DNA from: Thalassobellus sediminis
Lineage (GTDB): Bacteria; Bacteroidota; Bacteroidia; Flavobacteriales; Flavobacteriaceae
Assembly (NCBI RefSeq): GCF_044386045.1
Contig: NZ_JBISCD010000036.1
Location: 62,001-126,000 of the forward strand
Length of the DNA stretch: 64,000 bases
Direction of reading: 5' to 3'
Part shown: one piece after another, positions 43,127 through 52,049 of the stretch
How positions within the stretch are numbered: the first letter of the stretch is position 1
Layout: the number at the start of each line of letters is the position of its first letter
Program-made: the position numbers and the translations under genes
Notes under the pieces: generated by a model
Seen by the model: only the letters and a program-made list of their open reading frames with translations
Databases searched by the model: none
Told to the model about the DNA's origin: nothing

Positions 43127-44374
43127 ATGAAAAAACAAATTATTATAGCTTTAGCACTTTCTATTGGTGCATTTTCATTTGCCCAAAAAAAAGAATTGAA
43201 AGCGGTAGAAAAGGCTATTAAAGGTAACAACTTTGCAGAAGCTAAAGCAGCTTTAAAACAAGCTGAAGGTTTAATGTCTGCAATGGACGAAAAGAGTAAA
43301 ACAAAATATTACTATTTATTAGGGCAAGCTCTTTATGCAGGCGGAGCTGGATCAATGGATGATGTTGATAATGCTTTAGAAAGTTTAGAAAAAGCAGAAG
43401 GGGCATATGGCACTGAAATTGCTGCTTTAAAGCAAGAGATGGTAAATGGAATGTTAACTAAAGGAAACGCATCATATGAGAAAAAGGAGTTTTCAGATGC
43501 ATCTAAGTATTTCGAAAAATCATATAGATTAAGTGAAAAAGACACGCTATTTCTTTATTATGCAGCAGCTACAGCTGTTAATGTTCAGGAATATGACAGA
43601 GCTATAGGTTTATATGAAGAACTTAAGGATTTAGGTTATACAGGTATCAAAAAAGAATTTTTTGCTACCAACAAGGAAACTGGAGAGGAAGAAGTTTTAG
43701 AAGAAGGTACAAGAGATCTTTATGTTAAAGCTAAAAGTCATATTAATCCAGGAGAACGTGAAACAGAATCAAGAAAAGCTGAAATTGTTAAAAACATAGC
43801 ACTTATTTATGTTAGCCAAGGTGAGGATGAAAAAGCTATTGTAGCAATGAAAGCAGCGAGAGCAGAGAGTCCTGACGATATTAATCTAATTCTTAGTGAA
43901 GCTAATGTTCATTACAAAATGGGTAATATGGATCAGTTTAAAGCTCTTATAAAAACTGCTACACAAATGGATCCTGAAAATGCTGAACTTCAGTATAACT
44001 TAGGTGTTGTATCGGCTGAAGCTGGAGAAAATGAAGAAGCTAGAGGCTATTATCAAAAGACTATTGAAATAGATCCAAGCTATATTAATGCATATATAAA
44101 CCTTTCAGCTTTAGTATTATCTAGAGAGCAGCCTCTTATTGAAGAGATGAATGGGTTAGGAACTTCTAAAGCAGATGATAAACGATATGATGAATTAAGA
44201 GAAGAGCGTCAAAACCTTTATAGAGAAGCTATTCCTTATTTATCAAAAGCTTTAGAAATTGATGCTAAGAATATTAATGCAGCTAAAACATTAATGAATA
44301 TCTATAGTATTTTAGGAGAAACAGATAAATATAAGAGTATTAAAGAAACAGTAGATGCTTTAGAAGCAAACTAA
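43127..44374 (+). CDS. Tetratricopeptide repeat protein, exported
   Basis: 415 residues from ATG 43127 (MKKQIIIALALSIGAFSFAQ, a signal peptide). An in-frame ATG at 43058 lies inside gyrA and is rejected. The body contains about six TPR-like helix pairs (KGNASYEKKEFSDASKYFEK, IALIYVSQGEDEKAIVAMKA, LQYNLGVVSAEAGENEEARG, AIPYLSKALEIDAKNINAAK), with alanine-rich helices. The gene is 16 bases after gyrA but likely has a separate role. TPR proteins act as scaffolds for protein-protein contacts; the partner is not known. Confidence 0.85.
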   Translation: MKKQIIIALALSIGAFSFAQKKELKAVEKAIKGNNFAEAKAALKQAEGLMSAMDEKSKTKYYYLLGQALYAGGAGSMDDVDNALESLEKAEGAYGTEIAALKQEMVNGMLTKGNASYEKKEFSDASKYFEKSYRLSEKDTLFLYYAAATAVNVQEYDRAIGLYEELKDLGYTGIKKEFFATNKETGEEEVLEEGTRDLYVKAKSHINPGERETESRKAEIVKNIALIYVSQGEDEKAIVAMKAARAESPDDINLILSEANVHYKMGNMDQFKALIKTATQMDPENAELQYNLGVVSAEAGENEEARGYYQKTIEIDPSYINAYINLSALVLSREQPLIEEMNGLGTSKADDKRYDELREERQNLYREAIPYLSKALEIDAKNINAAKTLMNIYSILGETDKYKSIKETVDALEAN

Positions 44375-44389
44375 TTTCTCTCTTATTTA

Positions 44390-44432
44390 GTGATATAAAA
44401 AAAGCCGCAATTTGCGGCTTTTTTTATATCAC
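44390..44432. terminator. Bidirectional terminator overlapping the NlpC/P60 gene end
   Basis: A perfect palindrome with 21-bp arms (44390-44410, 44412-44432) around one T. It contains GCCGCAA/TTGCGGC with A and T runs. The stop codon of the convergent NlpC/P60 gene (44424-44426) is inside the right arm. Confidence 0.92.
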
Positions 44433-45173
44433 TTTTTTAATTACACGTAATTTATGTGTGTGTATTTTTTTATCTACATTGTAAATACCTGAATGATCTA
44501 ATCTATCAACTCTCACTTTACCATGAGCGTGTATAATGTAGTTATCTTTCATTATAATACCAACATGAGTTATAACACCTTCATTATTATCAAAAAAAGC
44601 TAAATCACCAGGTTCGCTTTCTTCAATAAAACTTAAAGCTTCTCCTTGAGAGGCTTGTTGTGAAGCATCACGTAATAGTTTGTAGCCATTAAGTTTATAA
44701 ACCATTTGTGTAAAGCCTGAGCAATCAATGCCAAAAGGGGTTTTTCCTCCCCATAAATAAGGAGTGTTTAAATATAAAAAAGCAGTTTGTATTAAGTTTT
44801 CTTTTGGAGTCTTACCTTCAACTATATTACCATCGTGGGAATGATTTAAAACAGATAATCCATTTAGTGAAGAGCCTAATACTATAGTATGTAATTGCTG
44901 ATTATTGTCTTGAATAAATTCAACTAAATCAATACATATTTTTGGGGTTTCTTTGTTTAGTAATTTATATTGATCTTCCGTAATTTCTATGTATTGCTTA
45001 TTATCAATCCAGCCTTCATAAGAATCAAAAGCAAGTCTTATTTTGCTCCAACTTTTACGTTGTTCTAAAATTTTGAAAATATCTCCATAAAGCACTTGAG
45101 ATACAAGTTCACTAGTATCTGAGGCTTCTTCTCTAAGAGGAACAATGCTTAAATTACAAATTCCGTACTGCAT
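44424..45173 (-). CDS. NlpC/P60 (C40) cell-wall peptidase with SH3 domains
   Basis: Predicted gamma-D-glutamyl-diamino-acid endopeptidase, 249 residues. Two SH3b-like regions (about 1-55, SIVPLREEASDTSELVSQVL and 56-110) precede a C40 catalytic domain with PYLWGGKTPFGIDCSGFTQM (nucleophilic Cys), FFDNNEGVITHVGIIM (His) and YIIHAHGKVRVD (third polar residue). No signal peptide is seen, so it may be a cytoplasmic recycling enzyme like YkfC-type proteins; that is inferred. The 3' end lies in a shared terminator. Downstream of the thiolase gene by 12 bases, so probably cotranscribed. Confidence 0.9.
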   Translation of the reverse strand: MQYGICNLSIVPLREEASDTSELVSQVLYGDIFKILEQRKSWSKIRLAFDSYEGWIDNKQYIEITEDQYKLLNKETPKICIDLVEFIQDNNQQLHTIVLGSSLNGLSVLNHSHDGNIVEGKTPKENLIQTAFLYLNTPYLWGGKTPFGIDCSGFTQMVYKLNGYKLLRDASQQASQGEALSFIEESEPGDLAFFDNNEGVITHVGIIMKDNYIIHAHGKVRVDRLDHSGIYNVDKKIHTHKLRVIKKVI

Positions 45174-45185
45174 TAATTAATAAGC

Positions 45186-46364
45186 TTAATTACGTTCAAT
45201 AACAATTGCAGATGCACCACCGCCACCATTACAAATAGCTGCTGCACCAATTTTACTGTTATTTTGTTCTAAAACATTTAATAAAGTGATTAAAATTCTA
45301 ACACCAGAACAGCCCAAAGGATGCCCTAATGATACAGCTCCTCCATTTACATTTACATTAGTGTCGTTAAGTCCAAGAATTTTCATGTTAGCTAAACCAA
45401 CTATTGAAAATGCTTCGTTTAATTCGAAAAAATCAACATCTTTTATGTTTAATCCTGCTTTATTTAAAGCTTTAGGTAAAGCTTTTGCAGGAGCTGTTGT
45501 AAACCATTCTGGTTCATGAGCAGCATCTGCATAACTTTTTATAGTAGCTAAAATTTTTAACCCCAGCTCATCTGCTTTTTCTTTACTCATTAAAATCATA
45601 ACGCCAGCACCATCATTAATTGTTGAAGCGTTAGCAGCAGTTACTGTGCCGTCTTTAGTAAAAGCAGGGCGAAGTTGTGGTATTTTATCTATTCTTACAT
45701 TACTAAATTCTTCGTCTTTTGAAACTATGATAGGTTCTCCGCGTCTTTGAGGAACTTCAACAGGTATTATTTCATTATCAAATTTACCAGCTTCCCATGC
45801 AGCAGCAGATCTCGTGTATGATTGTATAGCGAAAGCATCTTGCTCTTGTCTAGAAAATTTATATTTTTTAGCGCAAGCATCAGCACAAATACCCATAGCG
45901 TTTTCGTCGTAAGCATCAACTAATCCATCTTTTTGCATACCATCTATAAGCGATGTTGAGCCAAATTTTGTACCTGTTCTAGCATACAAGTAATGAGGAA
46001 TTAAACTCATATTTTCCATGCCTCCAGCAACAATAATATTAGCATCCCCCAAAGCAATTGCTTGAGCCGCTTGCATAACAGCTTTCATACCAGATGCACA
46101 AACTTTATTGATGGTTGTACAAGGAACAGTATTAGGTATACCTGAAAAAATAGCTGCTTGTCTTGCAGGAGCTTGTCCTGTTCCTGCTTGAACTACATTA
46201 CCCATAATTACTTCTTCAACTAATTCAGGGTTTAAATTTATTTTGTTTAATGCACCTTTTATGGCTGCTGCTCCAAGTTTTGGTGCCGAAATAGTAGATA
46301 AACCACCCATAAAACTACCTATAGGTGTTCTTGCTGCGGCTACGATAACAACTTCTTTATTCAT
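45186..46364 (-). CDS. Acetyl-CoA C-acyltransferase/acetyltransferase (thiolase)
   Basis: Condenses or cleaves acyl-CoA with CoA; 392 residues as in type II thiolases. The nucleophilic cysteine is in TTINKVCASGMKAVMQAAQ (around 88), and the C-terminal GGAVSLGHPLGCSGVRI and AAAICNGGGGASAIVIE contain the catalytic His and second Cys. The N-E-A-F motif (FFELNEAFSIVGL) is present. The sequence cannot decide between biosynthetic acetoacetyl-CoA thiolase and beta-oxidation thiolase; no fadB or phaB genes are adjacent. Likely cotranscribed with the NlpC/P60 gene. Confidence 0.92.
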   Translation of the reverse strand: MNKEVVIVAAARTPIGSFMGGLSTISAPKLGAAAIKGALNKINLNPELVEEVIMGNVVQAGTGQAPARQAAIFSGIPNTVPCTTINKVCASGMKAVMQAAQAIALGDANIIVAGGMENMSLIPHYLYARTGTKFGSTSLIDGMQKDGLVDAYDENAMGICADACAKKYKFSRQEQDAFAIQSYTRSAAAWEAGKFDNEIIPVEVPQRRGEPIIVSKDEEFSNVRIDKIPQLRPAFTKDGTVTAANASTINDGAGVMILMSKEKADELGLKILATIKSYADAAHEPEWFTTAPAKALPKALNKAGLNIKDVDFFELNEAFSIVGLANMKILGLNDTNVNVNGGAVSLGHPLGCSGVRILITLLNVLEQNNSKIGAAAICNGGGGASAIVIERN

Positions 46365-46525
46365 AATTAAATTAATTAGCTTAGTTGTAGGCGAAAATAA
46401 TGATTTTTTGGTAGAAATTTGAAAGATTCACGTATTATAAAAAATGGTTATAGCTTATAATTTTATTACATTTGAAATTAGTATTATAAGTGATTGTGTT
46501 ACTACTGATGAAATAAAACAGATAG

Positions 46526-48574
46526 ATGAAAGACTTTATAAATAGCCTATATAGAAACCATTCCTTAATTTATAAAGGACTTTTGTTTGTGAGCACCACT
46601 ATTTTAATAGTGTATTTATTTCCAAAAAGTGGAAAGTTCAAGTATAATTTTGAAAAAGGAAAGCCTTGGCAGTCTGAAAACTTATATGCTCCTTTTGATT
46701 TTGCAATAAAAAAAACGGAAGAGGAAATAACTTTTGAGAAAAATGCGATTACAGATAATTCGGTTTTATATTTTAATGTAGATGAGTCTATTGTTGAAAA
46801 GGTTAGACAGATATATAAAAGTGACTTTAATAAGGTGTTTCATGATTCACTATTTAAAAAAGAATTACCCACAATATATAGTTTAGGAGAAAATATCATT
46901 GATGAATTATATGCTTATGGTATTTTAAATGAAAATTATGATTTCTCTGATGAAAGTTCTGTTGTTCTTTTAAAAGGTAGAGTTGAAAAACAAAAAGCTA
47001 TATTTTTAAATTTAATAAAACAGGATGCTGTTAAAGAAACAATTGATAAAGTATTAGCAGCTAATAATGAAGAAAAATTAAGTACTGATTTCGTTTCTTT
47101 GTTTTTTGATTTAATAGAGCCTAATTTAATATATGATAAATCATTTACAGAACGTGTTTTAAAAGAAGAGCTAGATAAGATTTCTTTTGCAAGAGGAAGT
47201 ATAGAAAAAGGAACTTTAATAATTTCTAAGGGAGAAGTTGTAGAAGGAGATAAGTTTCAAAAATTAAATTCGCTTAAGTCCGAATATGAATCACAAGTTT
47301 GGAGTAAATCTAATTATATATGGGTGCTATTTGCATATACATTATTGGTTGCATTAGCTCTATTAATGTTGTTGCTTTTTTTACGAAAATATAGAATTTC
47401 AGTATTTGAAAATAATACAAAAGTTATTTTTATATTCTTTAATATATTTTTAATGATATTAATTACAACTTTAGTAATTAGTTATAATGCAAAATATATT
47501 TATGTCGTTCCTATTTGTATTTTACCTTTAGTTTTTAAAGCTTTTTTTGATGCTAGATTAGGATTGTTTGCACATGTAATTACAGTGCTTTTATTAGGGT
47601 TTATAGTTCCTAATAGTTACGAATATATGTTTCTTCAAATTATAGCAGGTATTGTAACTATATTAACAGTTTCTGAGCTTTATAAGCGTGCTAATTTGTT
47701 TATTTCAGTTGGTCAAATAACCTTAATATATATAGTTGCTTATTTTGCATTTTTTGTTATTCATGAAGGCACCATTGATACTATTAAGTGGGAGACTTTT
47801 ATCTGGTTTGTTTTATGTGGTTTGGCAACTTTGTTTGTACAACCACTAATTTATATTTATGAAAAACTTTTTGGCTTAGTGTCTGATGTATCTTTGTTAG
47901 AATTATCAGATACTAATTCAAAGTTATTAAAAGAACTTTCAAACAAAGCACCAGGAACATTTCATCATTCATTAAATGTTGCTAATCTTGCAGAGGCCTC
48001 AGCTAATGAAATAGGAGCAAATGCTATGTTAGTTAGGGTGGGAGCATTATATCATGATATTGGTAAAATGAAAAGCCCAACGTATTTTACAGAAAATCAA
48101 TCAACAGGAATAAATCCACACGATGAGTTATCTTCAAAAGAAAGCGCTAGAATTATTACTGATCATGTTATTGATGGTATAGAAATAGCAAAAAAGAATA
48201 ATTTACCAGACCGAGTTGTAGACTTTATTCGAACCCATCATGGTACAAGTGTGGTTTATTATTTTTATATGCAAGAGAAAAAGGATTTTGAAGATGTTGA
48301 TAAACTAGATTTTTGCTATCCAGGTCCAAAACCATTTAGCAAAGAAACTGCTATTTTAATGATGTGTGATAGTATTGAAGCAGCTTCAAAAAGTTTAAAA
48401 GAACCAACATCTACTAAAATTGATGCCTTTGTAGAAAGTATTATTGATAAGCAAATAGAAGAAGGTCAGTTTTTAAATGCTAACATAACTTTTAAAGAAA
48501 TTCAGTCTATAAAAAAAGTTTTAAAACATAAGTTGGCTAATATCTATCACTTACGGATAGAATATCCGGAATAG
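46526..48574 (+). CDS. 7TM-7TMR-HDED/HD-domain phosphohydrolase (PgpH-like)
   Basis: Membrane protein of 682 residues resembling PgpH, which degrades cyclic di-AMP. An N-terminal helix (YKGLLFVSTTILIVYLFPKS) anchors a large outer domain (about 45-260, 7TMR-HDED) followed by seven helices (about 265-450) and a cytoplasmic HD domain (about 470-680) with PGTFHHSLNVANLAEASANE, ALYHDIGKMKSPTYF and RTHHGTSVVYYFYM. The HD metal residues are all present. TACATTTG at 46467-46474 could be its -7 element. The c-di-AMP role is inferred from the family, as no cyclase gene is nearby. Confidence 0.9.
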   Translation: MKDFINSLYRNHSLIYKGLLFVSTTILIVYLFPKSGKFKYNFEKGKPWQSENLYAPFDFAIKKTEEEITFEKNAITDNSVLYFNVDESIVEKVRQIYKSDFNKVFHDSLFKKELPTIYSLGENIIDELYAYGILNENYDFSDESSVVLLKGRVEKQKAIFLNLIKQDAVKETIDKVLAANNEEKLSTDFVSLFFDLIEPNLIYDKSFTERVLKEELDKISFARGSIEKGTLIISKGEVVEGDKFQKLNSLKSEYESQVWSKSNYIWVLFAYTLLVALALLMLLLFLRKYRISVFENNTKVIFIFFNIFLMILITTLVISYNAKYIYVVPICILPLVFKAFFDARLGLFAHVITVLLLGFIVPNSYEYMFLQIIAGIVTILTVSELYKRANLFISVGQITLIYIVAYFAFFVIHEGTIDTIKWETFIWFVLCGLATLFVQPLIYIYEKLFGLVSDVSLLELSDTNSKLLKELSNKAPGTFHHSLNVANLAEASANEIGANAMLVRVGALYHDIGKMKSPTYFTENQSTGINPHDELSSKESARIITDHVIDGIEIAKKNNLPDRVVDFIRTHHGTSVVYYFYMQEKKDFEDVDKLDFCYPGPKPFSKETAILMMCDSIEAASKSLKEPTSTKIDAFVESIIDKQIEEGQFLNANITFKEIQSIKKVLKHKLANIYHLRIEYPE

Positions 48575-48605
48575 TGAAAAAAAAGTAAAAAAAGTAAAAA
48601 AAATG

Positions 48606-48637
48606 TTTGTGTCATACAGGAGTAAAAGTTACATTTG
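48606..48637 (+). promoter_or_regulatory. Flavobacterial promoter for the tRNA cluster
   Basis: TTTG (48606-48609), a 20-base spacer and TACATTTG (48630-48637): an exact match to the TTTG / TAnnTTTG consensus. The first tRNA begins 44 bases after it. Confidence 0.8.
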
Positions 48638-48680
48638 CATCCGCATTTGAGACAAAGTGCATAGTTCATTAAAAATTAAC

Positions 48681-48769
48681 GGAGAGGTGCCTGAGTGGCC
48701 GAAAGGAGCGGTTTGCTAAATCGTCGTAGGTGGAAACACTTACCCAGGGTTCGAATCCCTGTCTCTCCG
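48681..48769 (+). tRNA. tRNA-Ser (anticodon GCT)
   Basis: Long variable arm of class II tRNA (GTAGGTGGAAACACTTAC), anticodon loop TTGCTAA giving GCT, GGTTCGAATCC T-arm. Acceptor GGAGAGG pairs with TCTCTCC (one G-U). 89 nt; CCA is not encoded. Confidence 0.95.
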
Positions 48770-48791
48770 CAAAAAAATAAGATAACCAATT

Positions 48792-48866
48792 CGGGGTGTA
48801 GCGTAGCCCGGTTATCGCGCCGCGTTTGGGACGCGGAGGTCGCAGGTTCGAATCCTGCCACCCCGA
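48792..48866 (+). tRNA. tRNA-Pro (anticodon TGG)
   Basis: Acceptor CGGGGTG pairs with CACCCCG; discriminator A. Anticodon stem CCGCG/CGCGG closes the loop TTTGGGA with TGG. 75 nt, T-arm GGTTCGAATCC. The usual C1-G72 pair of bacterial tRNA-Pro is present. CCA not encoded. Confidence 0.95.
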
Positions 48867-48895
48867 CACTGTTTTCGTAGAAACATAAAAACTAC

Positions 48896-48969
48896 GGGCT
48901 CTTAGCTCAGCTGGATAGAGCACCTCCCTTCTAAGGAGGCGGTCGAAGGTTCGAATCCTTCAGGGCTCA
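48896..48969 (+). tRNA. tRNA-Arg (anticodon TCT)
   Basis: Acceptor GGGCTCT pairs with AGGGCTC (with G-U pairs), D-arm TAGCTCAGCTGGATAGAGCA, anticodon loop CTTCTAA with TCT, T-arm GGTTCGAATCC. 74 nt. Last gene of the cluster. Confidence 0.95.
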
Positions 48970-48972
48970 CTT

Positions 48973-49003
48973 AAAGCTTCACTATTTATAGTGAGGCTTT
49001 TTT
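48973..49003 (+). terminator. Terminator after the tRNA cluster
   Basis: GCTTCACTAT and ATAGTGAGGC arms (48976-48997) followed by six T. It also faces the end of the convergent methyltransferase gene at 49016. Confidence 0.8.
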
Positions 49004-49015
49004 GTTTTTATAAGG

Positions 49016-50194
49016 TTAAAATTTTGAAGTAACAATAACAATCTTTTCATTATCAACATTGGTGGTAAAAAATATAAAAGAATCACCACCATCTTTAATA
49101 TTGAATTTTTTACGAATTTCTTGAACTGTTTCAGGGAAGTTTCTTGTTGTAATGTTCGCTTTGGTTATGTTAAGTTTTTTAAGTGCTTTTTTATTGTAAT
49201 CTATAATGTTTTCAATTTTAAAAGCTCTTCCAGGGAAATTTATTTCTATTTCACTAGTATATAAATGAGAATGCTTATGAAGTTTAAAAAGGTTTAACTT
49301 ATTTGATATAGAATGAAACCCACCAGCTTTTAAAATAGCGCTATTAGGTTCGTATAAATAGGCTAGTGGTTTATTGTATTCAGAGTCTATTAATTTTTCA
49401 TTTTCTAACGAAAAATTAAAAAGATCATTTTTATCTTTTTTAATGTTTACAGTTTCAATCGAAATTTCTCCTTCAAAGCCATCTTCTAAAATCCAAAGTA
49501 ATTCTTTTACGTCATTGTTTATAGCAACAATATGAATGGTTTTAACATGTTTTAATTCATTAATGCCAACCGATAAATCGAGTAGGGGAGATGTTTTAAT
49601 TAAGATGTTTTTAGAGTGCATAAAAAGTAATTCTAAATGTTGCGGAACATTAGGCAAGCAATCATTTAAAAAGAACACTTTTCCTTTGCTGTCATGTCGT
49701 CTAGATGGATCAATATAAATCCAATCAAAATTCTTGCTAGTGGTTTTTAAATACGCAATACCATCAGCATGAATGGTTGTAATATTTTTAACTTCTAACT
49801 GTTTGTAATTATGATTAACAATATTAGAAAGGCTTTCATTGATTTCGCAATGTTCTACTGTTTTAAAGCGTTTTGAAAAGAAAAAACAATCGACTCCAAA
49901 ACCTCCTGTTAAGTCTATTATAGAATCGCCTTGAATTAATTCAGATTTGTATTTAGCTGAAATTTCAGAAGATGTTTGCTCAATATTTAATTTGTTAGGA
50001 TAGTATATGCTTTTACAATGAAACCAAGTTGACAACTTCTTTTCGCAACGTTTTTTAGCTTCAATTTGTTCAATAATAGCTTTGGTTTCAACCGAAGAGA
50101 AATTAGTGCCTTTTAATAATAATGATGAAATATCTGAGTTTAAGTTTTTATTTATAAACTCTTGTATTTCAGTATTTAAAATTAATGTATTCAA
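49016..50194 (-). CDS. PG_1098-like class I SAM methyltransferase with THUMP-like domain
   Basis: 392 residues, three parts: a helical N-terminal region (about 1-85), a Rossmann SAM domain with SIIDLTGGFGVDCFFFSKRF (around 90-110) and the WIYIDPSRRHDSKGKVF motif (around 155-171), and a C-terminal THUMP-like domain (about 260-390). The N/D-P-S/P-x-R motif points to a base methyltransferase for RNA, but the substrate is unknown; the family is known in Bacteroidota as PG_1098. It is followed 6 bases later by... upstream on the strand is the AI-2E family gene, with a 6-base gap, so they are cotranscribed. Confidence 0.85.
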   Translation of the reverse strand: MNTLILNTEIQEFINKNLNSDISSLLLKGTNFSSVETKAIIEQIEAKKRCEKKLSTWFHCKSIYYPNKLNIEQTSSEISAKYKSELIQGDSIIDLTGGFGVDCFFFSKRFKTVEHCEINESLSNIVNHNYKQLEVKNITTIHADGIAYLKTTSKNFDWIYIDPSRRHDSKGKVFFLNDCLPNVPQHLELLFMHSKNILIKTSPLLDLSVGINELKHVKTIHIVAINNDVKELLWILEDGFEGEISIETVNIKKDKNDLFNFSLENEKLIDSEYNKPLAYLYEPNSAILKAGGFHSISNKLNLFKLHKHSHLYTSEIEINFPGRAFKIENIIDYNKKALKKLNITKANITTRNFPETVQEIRKKFNIKDGGDSFIFFTTNVDNEKIVIVTSKF

Positions 50195-50200
50195 GTGGAC

Positions 50201-51289
50201 CTATAAGTCTTTAGTGAGTTTTTGAACAATTTTATTTTCAGATAAAAACTCCTTTAAAATAACTTTTATAGCAGTATAGGCTGGTATGGCAAGAATAAGT
50301 CCAATAATACCAAATAAAATTCCTGTTATTAAAATAACTAGAAAAATTTCTAACGGATGCGACTTTACGCTTTTAGAAAATATAATGGGTTGGCTACCAA
50401 AATTATCAACCAATTGCCCAATTATAAACACCACAAACACCCATAACGTTTTGGGTAAAATAATATCGCTAAAACTTTCGCCAAGGTTGCTGGTCATGGT
50501 AAGTGTAAGCATTAAAAAAGCGCCAATTAACGGACCAACATAAGGAACTAGATTTAGCAATGCACATAAAAAGGCAATAACTATAGCATTTTCTACGCCT
50601 ATAATGAGTAAGCCAATAGTATAAATAATGAAAAGGATAAGTATTTGAAAAATTAACCCAACAAAGTATCTTGATAATAAATCTTTAATTTTTTCTGATG
50701 ATTTTTTCCAACGCGATTCTTTATTGTCTGGTATAAAAGTCATGATGCCACTTTCAAAAAGTCTGCTATCTTTTAAAAAGAAAAAGGAAATAAAAAGCAC
50801 CGAAAATAACCCAATACTAAAGCTTCCAAGTCCGCTAATAATGGAATTTAAAAAGTCTGGAATTAAAGAGTAATCTATTTTAGATAGAAAGTTTGATTCT
50901 TTTAAAGACTGCTCAATATCTATTTGATGAATATTAAAATATTCAATAATTTCAATATATAAATTCTCAATATTTCCTTGTAATTCATTAATATTTAAAA
51001 GAGATAAATTCTGACCTTGTTTAACTACTAAAGGAATAAATAAGCCAACTAAACCAACAAAAACACCTAGCAAAACTACCATTGTAACAATAACAGCGAT
51101 GGTGTTTTTAAATTTTAGTTTTCTTTCTAAAAAAAGAACAATGGGTCTACCAATTAAAGAAATAACAGCAGCAATAGCAATATAGCCTATGACCGACTGT
51201 ATTTGGTATAAAAAGAACAATACTAAGGCAATGCCCAAAATAATGCCGACAGCTCTTAGAATACCGTTTGAAATGGATTTAGAATTCAT
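50201..51289 (-). CDS. AI-2E family transporter (permease PerM-like)
   Basis: Inner-membrane protein of 362 residues with about eight helices. The C-terminal half has the family-specific LNLVPYVGPLIGAFLMLTLT and QLVDNFGSQPIIFSKSVKSH-PLE stretch. A soluble amphipathic segment (about 75-150) divides the two membrane halves. Despite the name, most members export or exchange other solutes or sodium/protons; the substrate is unknown. In one minus-strand run with the methyltransferase downstream and TrmH upstream (32-base gap). Confidence 0.88.
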   Translation of the reverse strand: MNSKSISNGILRAVGIILGIALVLFFLYQIQSVIGYIAIAAVISLIGRPIVLFLERKLKFKNTIAVIVTMVVLLGVFVGLVGLFIPLVVKQGQNLSLLNINELQGNIENLYIEIIEYFNIHQIDIEQSLKESNFLSKIDYSLIPDFLNSIISGLGSFSIGLFSVLFISFFFLKDSRLFESGIMTFIPDNKESRWKKSSEKIKDLLSRYFVGLIFQILILFIIYTIGLLIIGVENAIVIAFLCALLNLVPYVGPLIGAFLMLTLTMTSNLGESFSDIILPKTLWVFVVFIIGQLVDNFGSQPIIFSKSVKSHPLEIFLVILITGILFGIIGLILAIPAYTAIKVILKEFLSENKIVQKLTKDL

Positions 51290-51321
51290 TTAGTAAATAT
51301 AATAATTTGTATGCAACGAGG

Positions 51322-51822
51322 CTAAATAAGTTGTTTTGTCATTTCATATAAAGCAATGTTGGTGGCTTGAACCACATTCATGCTGCTGTTTTGTCCAAAC
51401 ATATTAATATGAATAACAGCATTAGACATTTTTAAAATGCTTTCCGATACACCAAAATTTTCATCACCAATAACCAATACAATTGGTTTTTCTGTTGAAA
51501 ACTCGCATGTATGTATAGGACTGCTTTCACTTGTTATTTCTAATGAAATGATTTGATAATCATCTTTTTTTAAATCTTGAATAACTTTTGAAGCTGATTC
51601 ACAGATGTTATAATCAACTACTTTTTCAGTTGACCTAGAGGTTTTTGTTATTTTTCGTCCAATGGTTATTTGTTCACCACAAAGTATTAATTTTTCAATA
51701 CCAAAAGCATCAGAAATTCTAAATAAACTACCAATATTAGGGGGGTTAGTTACATTATCGCAAACAAGTGTTATTGGGAATTTTTTTGATTTAAAATTAG
51801 TGTTGTAGTGGGTGAGTTGCAT
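51322..51822 (-). CDS. TrmH/SpoU family RNA 2'-O-methyltransferase
   Basis: SPOUT-fold methyltransferase of 166 residues, consistent with the short TrmL/TrmH-like type without an extra RNA-binding domain. Motif 1 VCDNVTNPPNIGSLFRISDA holds the conserved Asn and Arg; motif 2 VLVIGDENFGVSESIL and motif 3 INMFGQNSSMNVVQATNIAL form the SAM-binding knot. The exact tRNA or rRNA position is not predictable. Lies just after the small membrane protein gene on the minus strand. Confidence 0.88.
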   Translation of the reverse strand: MQLTHYNTNFKSKKFPITLVCDNVTNPPNIGSLFRISDAFGIEKLILCGEQITIGRKITKTSRSTEKVVDYNICESASKVIQDLKKDDYQIISLEITSESSPIHTCEFSTEKPIVLVIGDENFGVSESILKMSNAVIHINMFGQNSSMNVVQATNIALYEMTKQLI

Positions 51823-51866
51823 GTTTAGTAGATCGGTTTTCAGTATTAGCTAACATTTTTTTGAGA

Positions 51867-52022
51867 TTAATTTCCTTTTAAGAGGAGCCAAAGAATAAAA
51901 CTCAGAACTAATATGAAAACTATAATTTTTAAGATTATTACAGCTAATAATTTGAGTGTAATTTCTTCGTCAGTATCTACATGAAAAAAATATTCAACTA
52001 AAACGATTAATAATTCTTTCAT
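51867..52022 (-). CDS. Small single-helix membrane protein (51 residues)
   Basis: A short open frame in the gap between trmH and the DUF4159 gene: start ATG at 52022, stop at 51867. The N-terminus MKELLIVLVEYFFHVDTDEE is followed by a hydrophobic stretch (LLAVIILKIIVFILVLSFIL, about 25-44) and a short KGN end, fitting one transmembrane helix. It is on the same strand as both neighbours, 27 bases from DUF4159 and 44 from trmH. Coding is likely but not proven; no family is recognised. Confidence 0.6.
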   Translation of the reverse strand: MKELLIVLVEYFFHVDTDEEITLKLLAVIILKIIVFILVLSFILWLLLKGN

Positions 52023-52049
52023 ATATATTCGTGAATTCGTGGCTAATAT

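Noticed and set aside
48669..48923. Minus-strand open frames across the three tRNA genes (MAGFEPATSASQTR-type)
   Set aside because: These are the well-known false translations of tRNA antisense strands; the tRNA structures explain the sequence.
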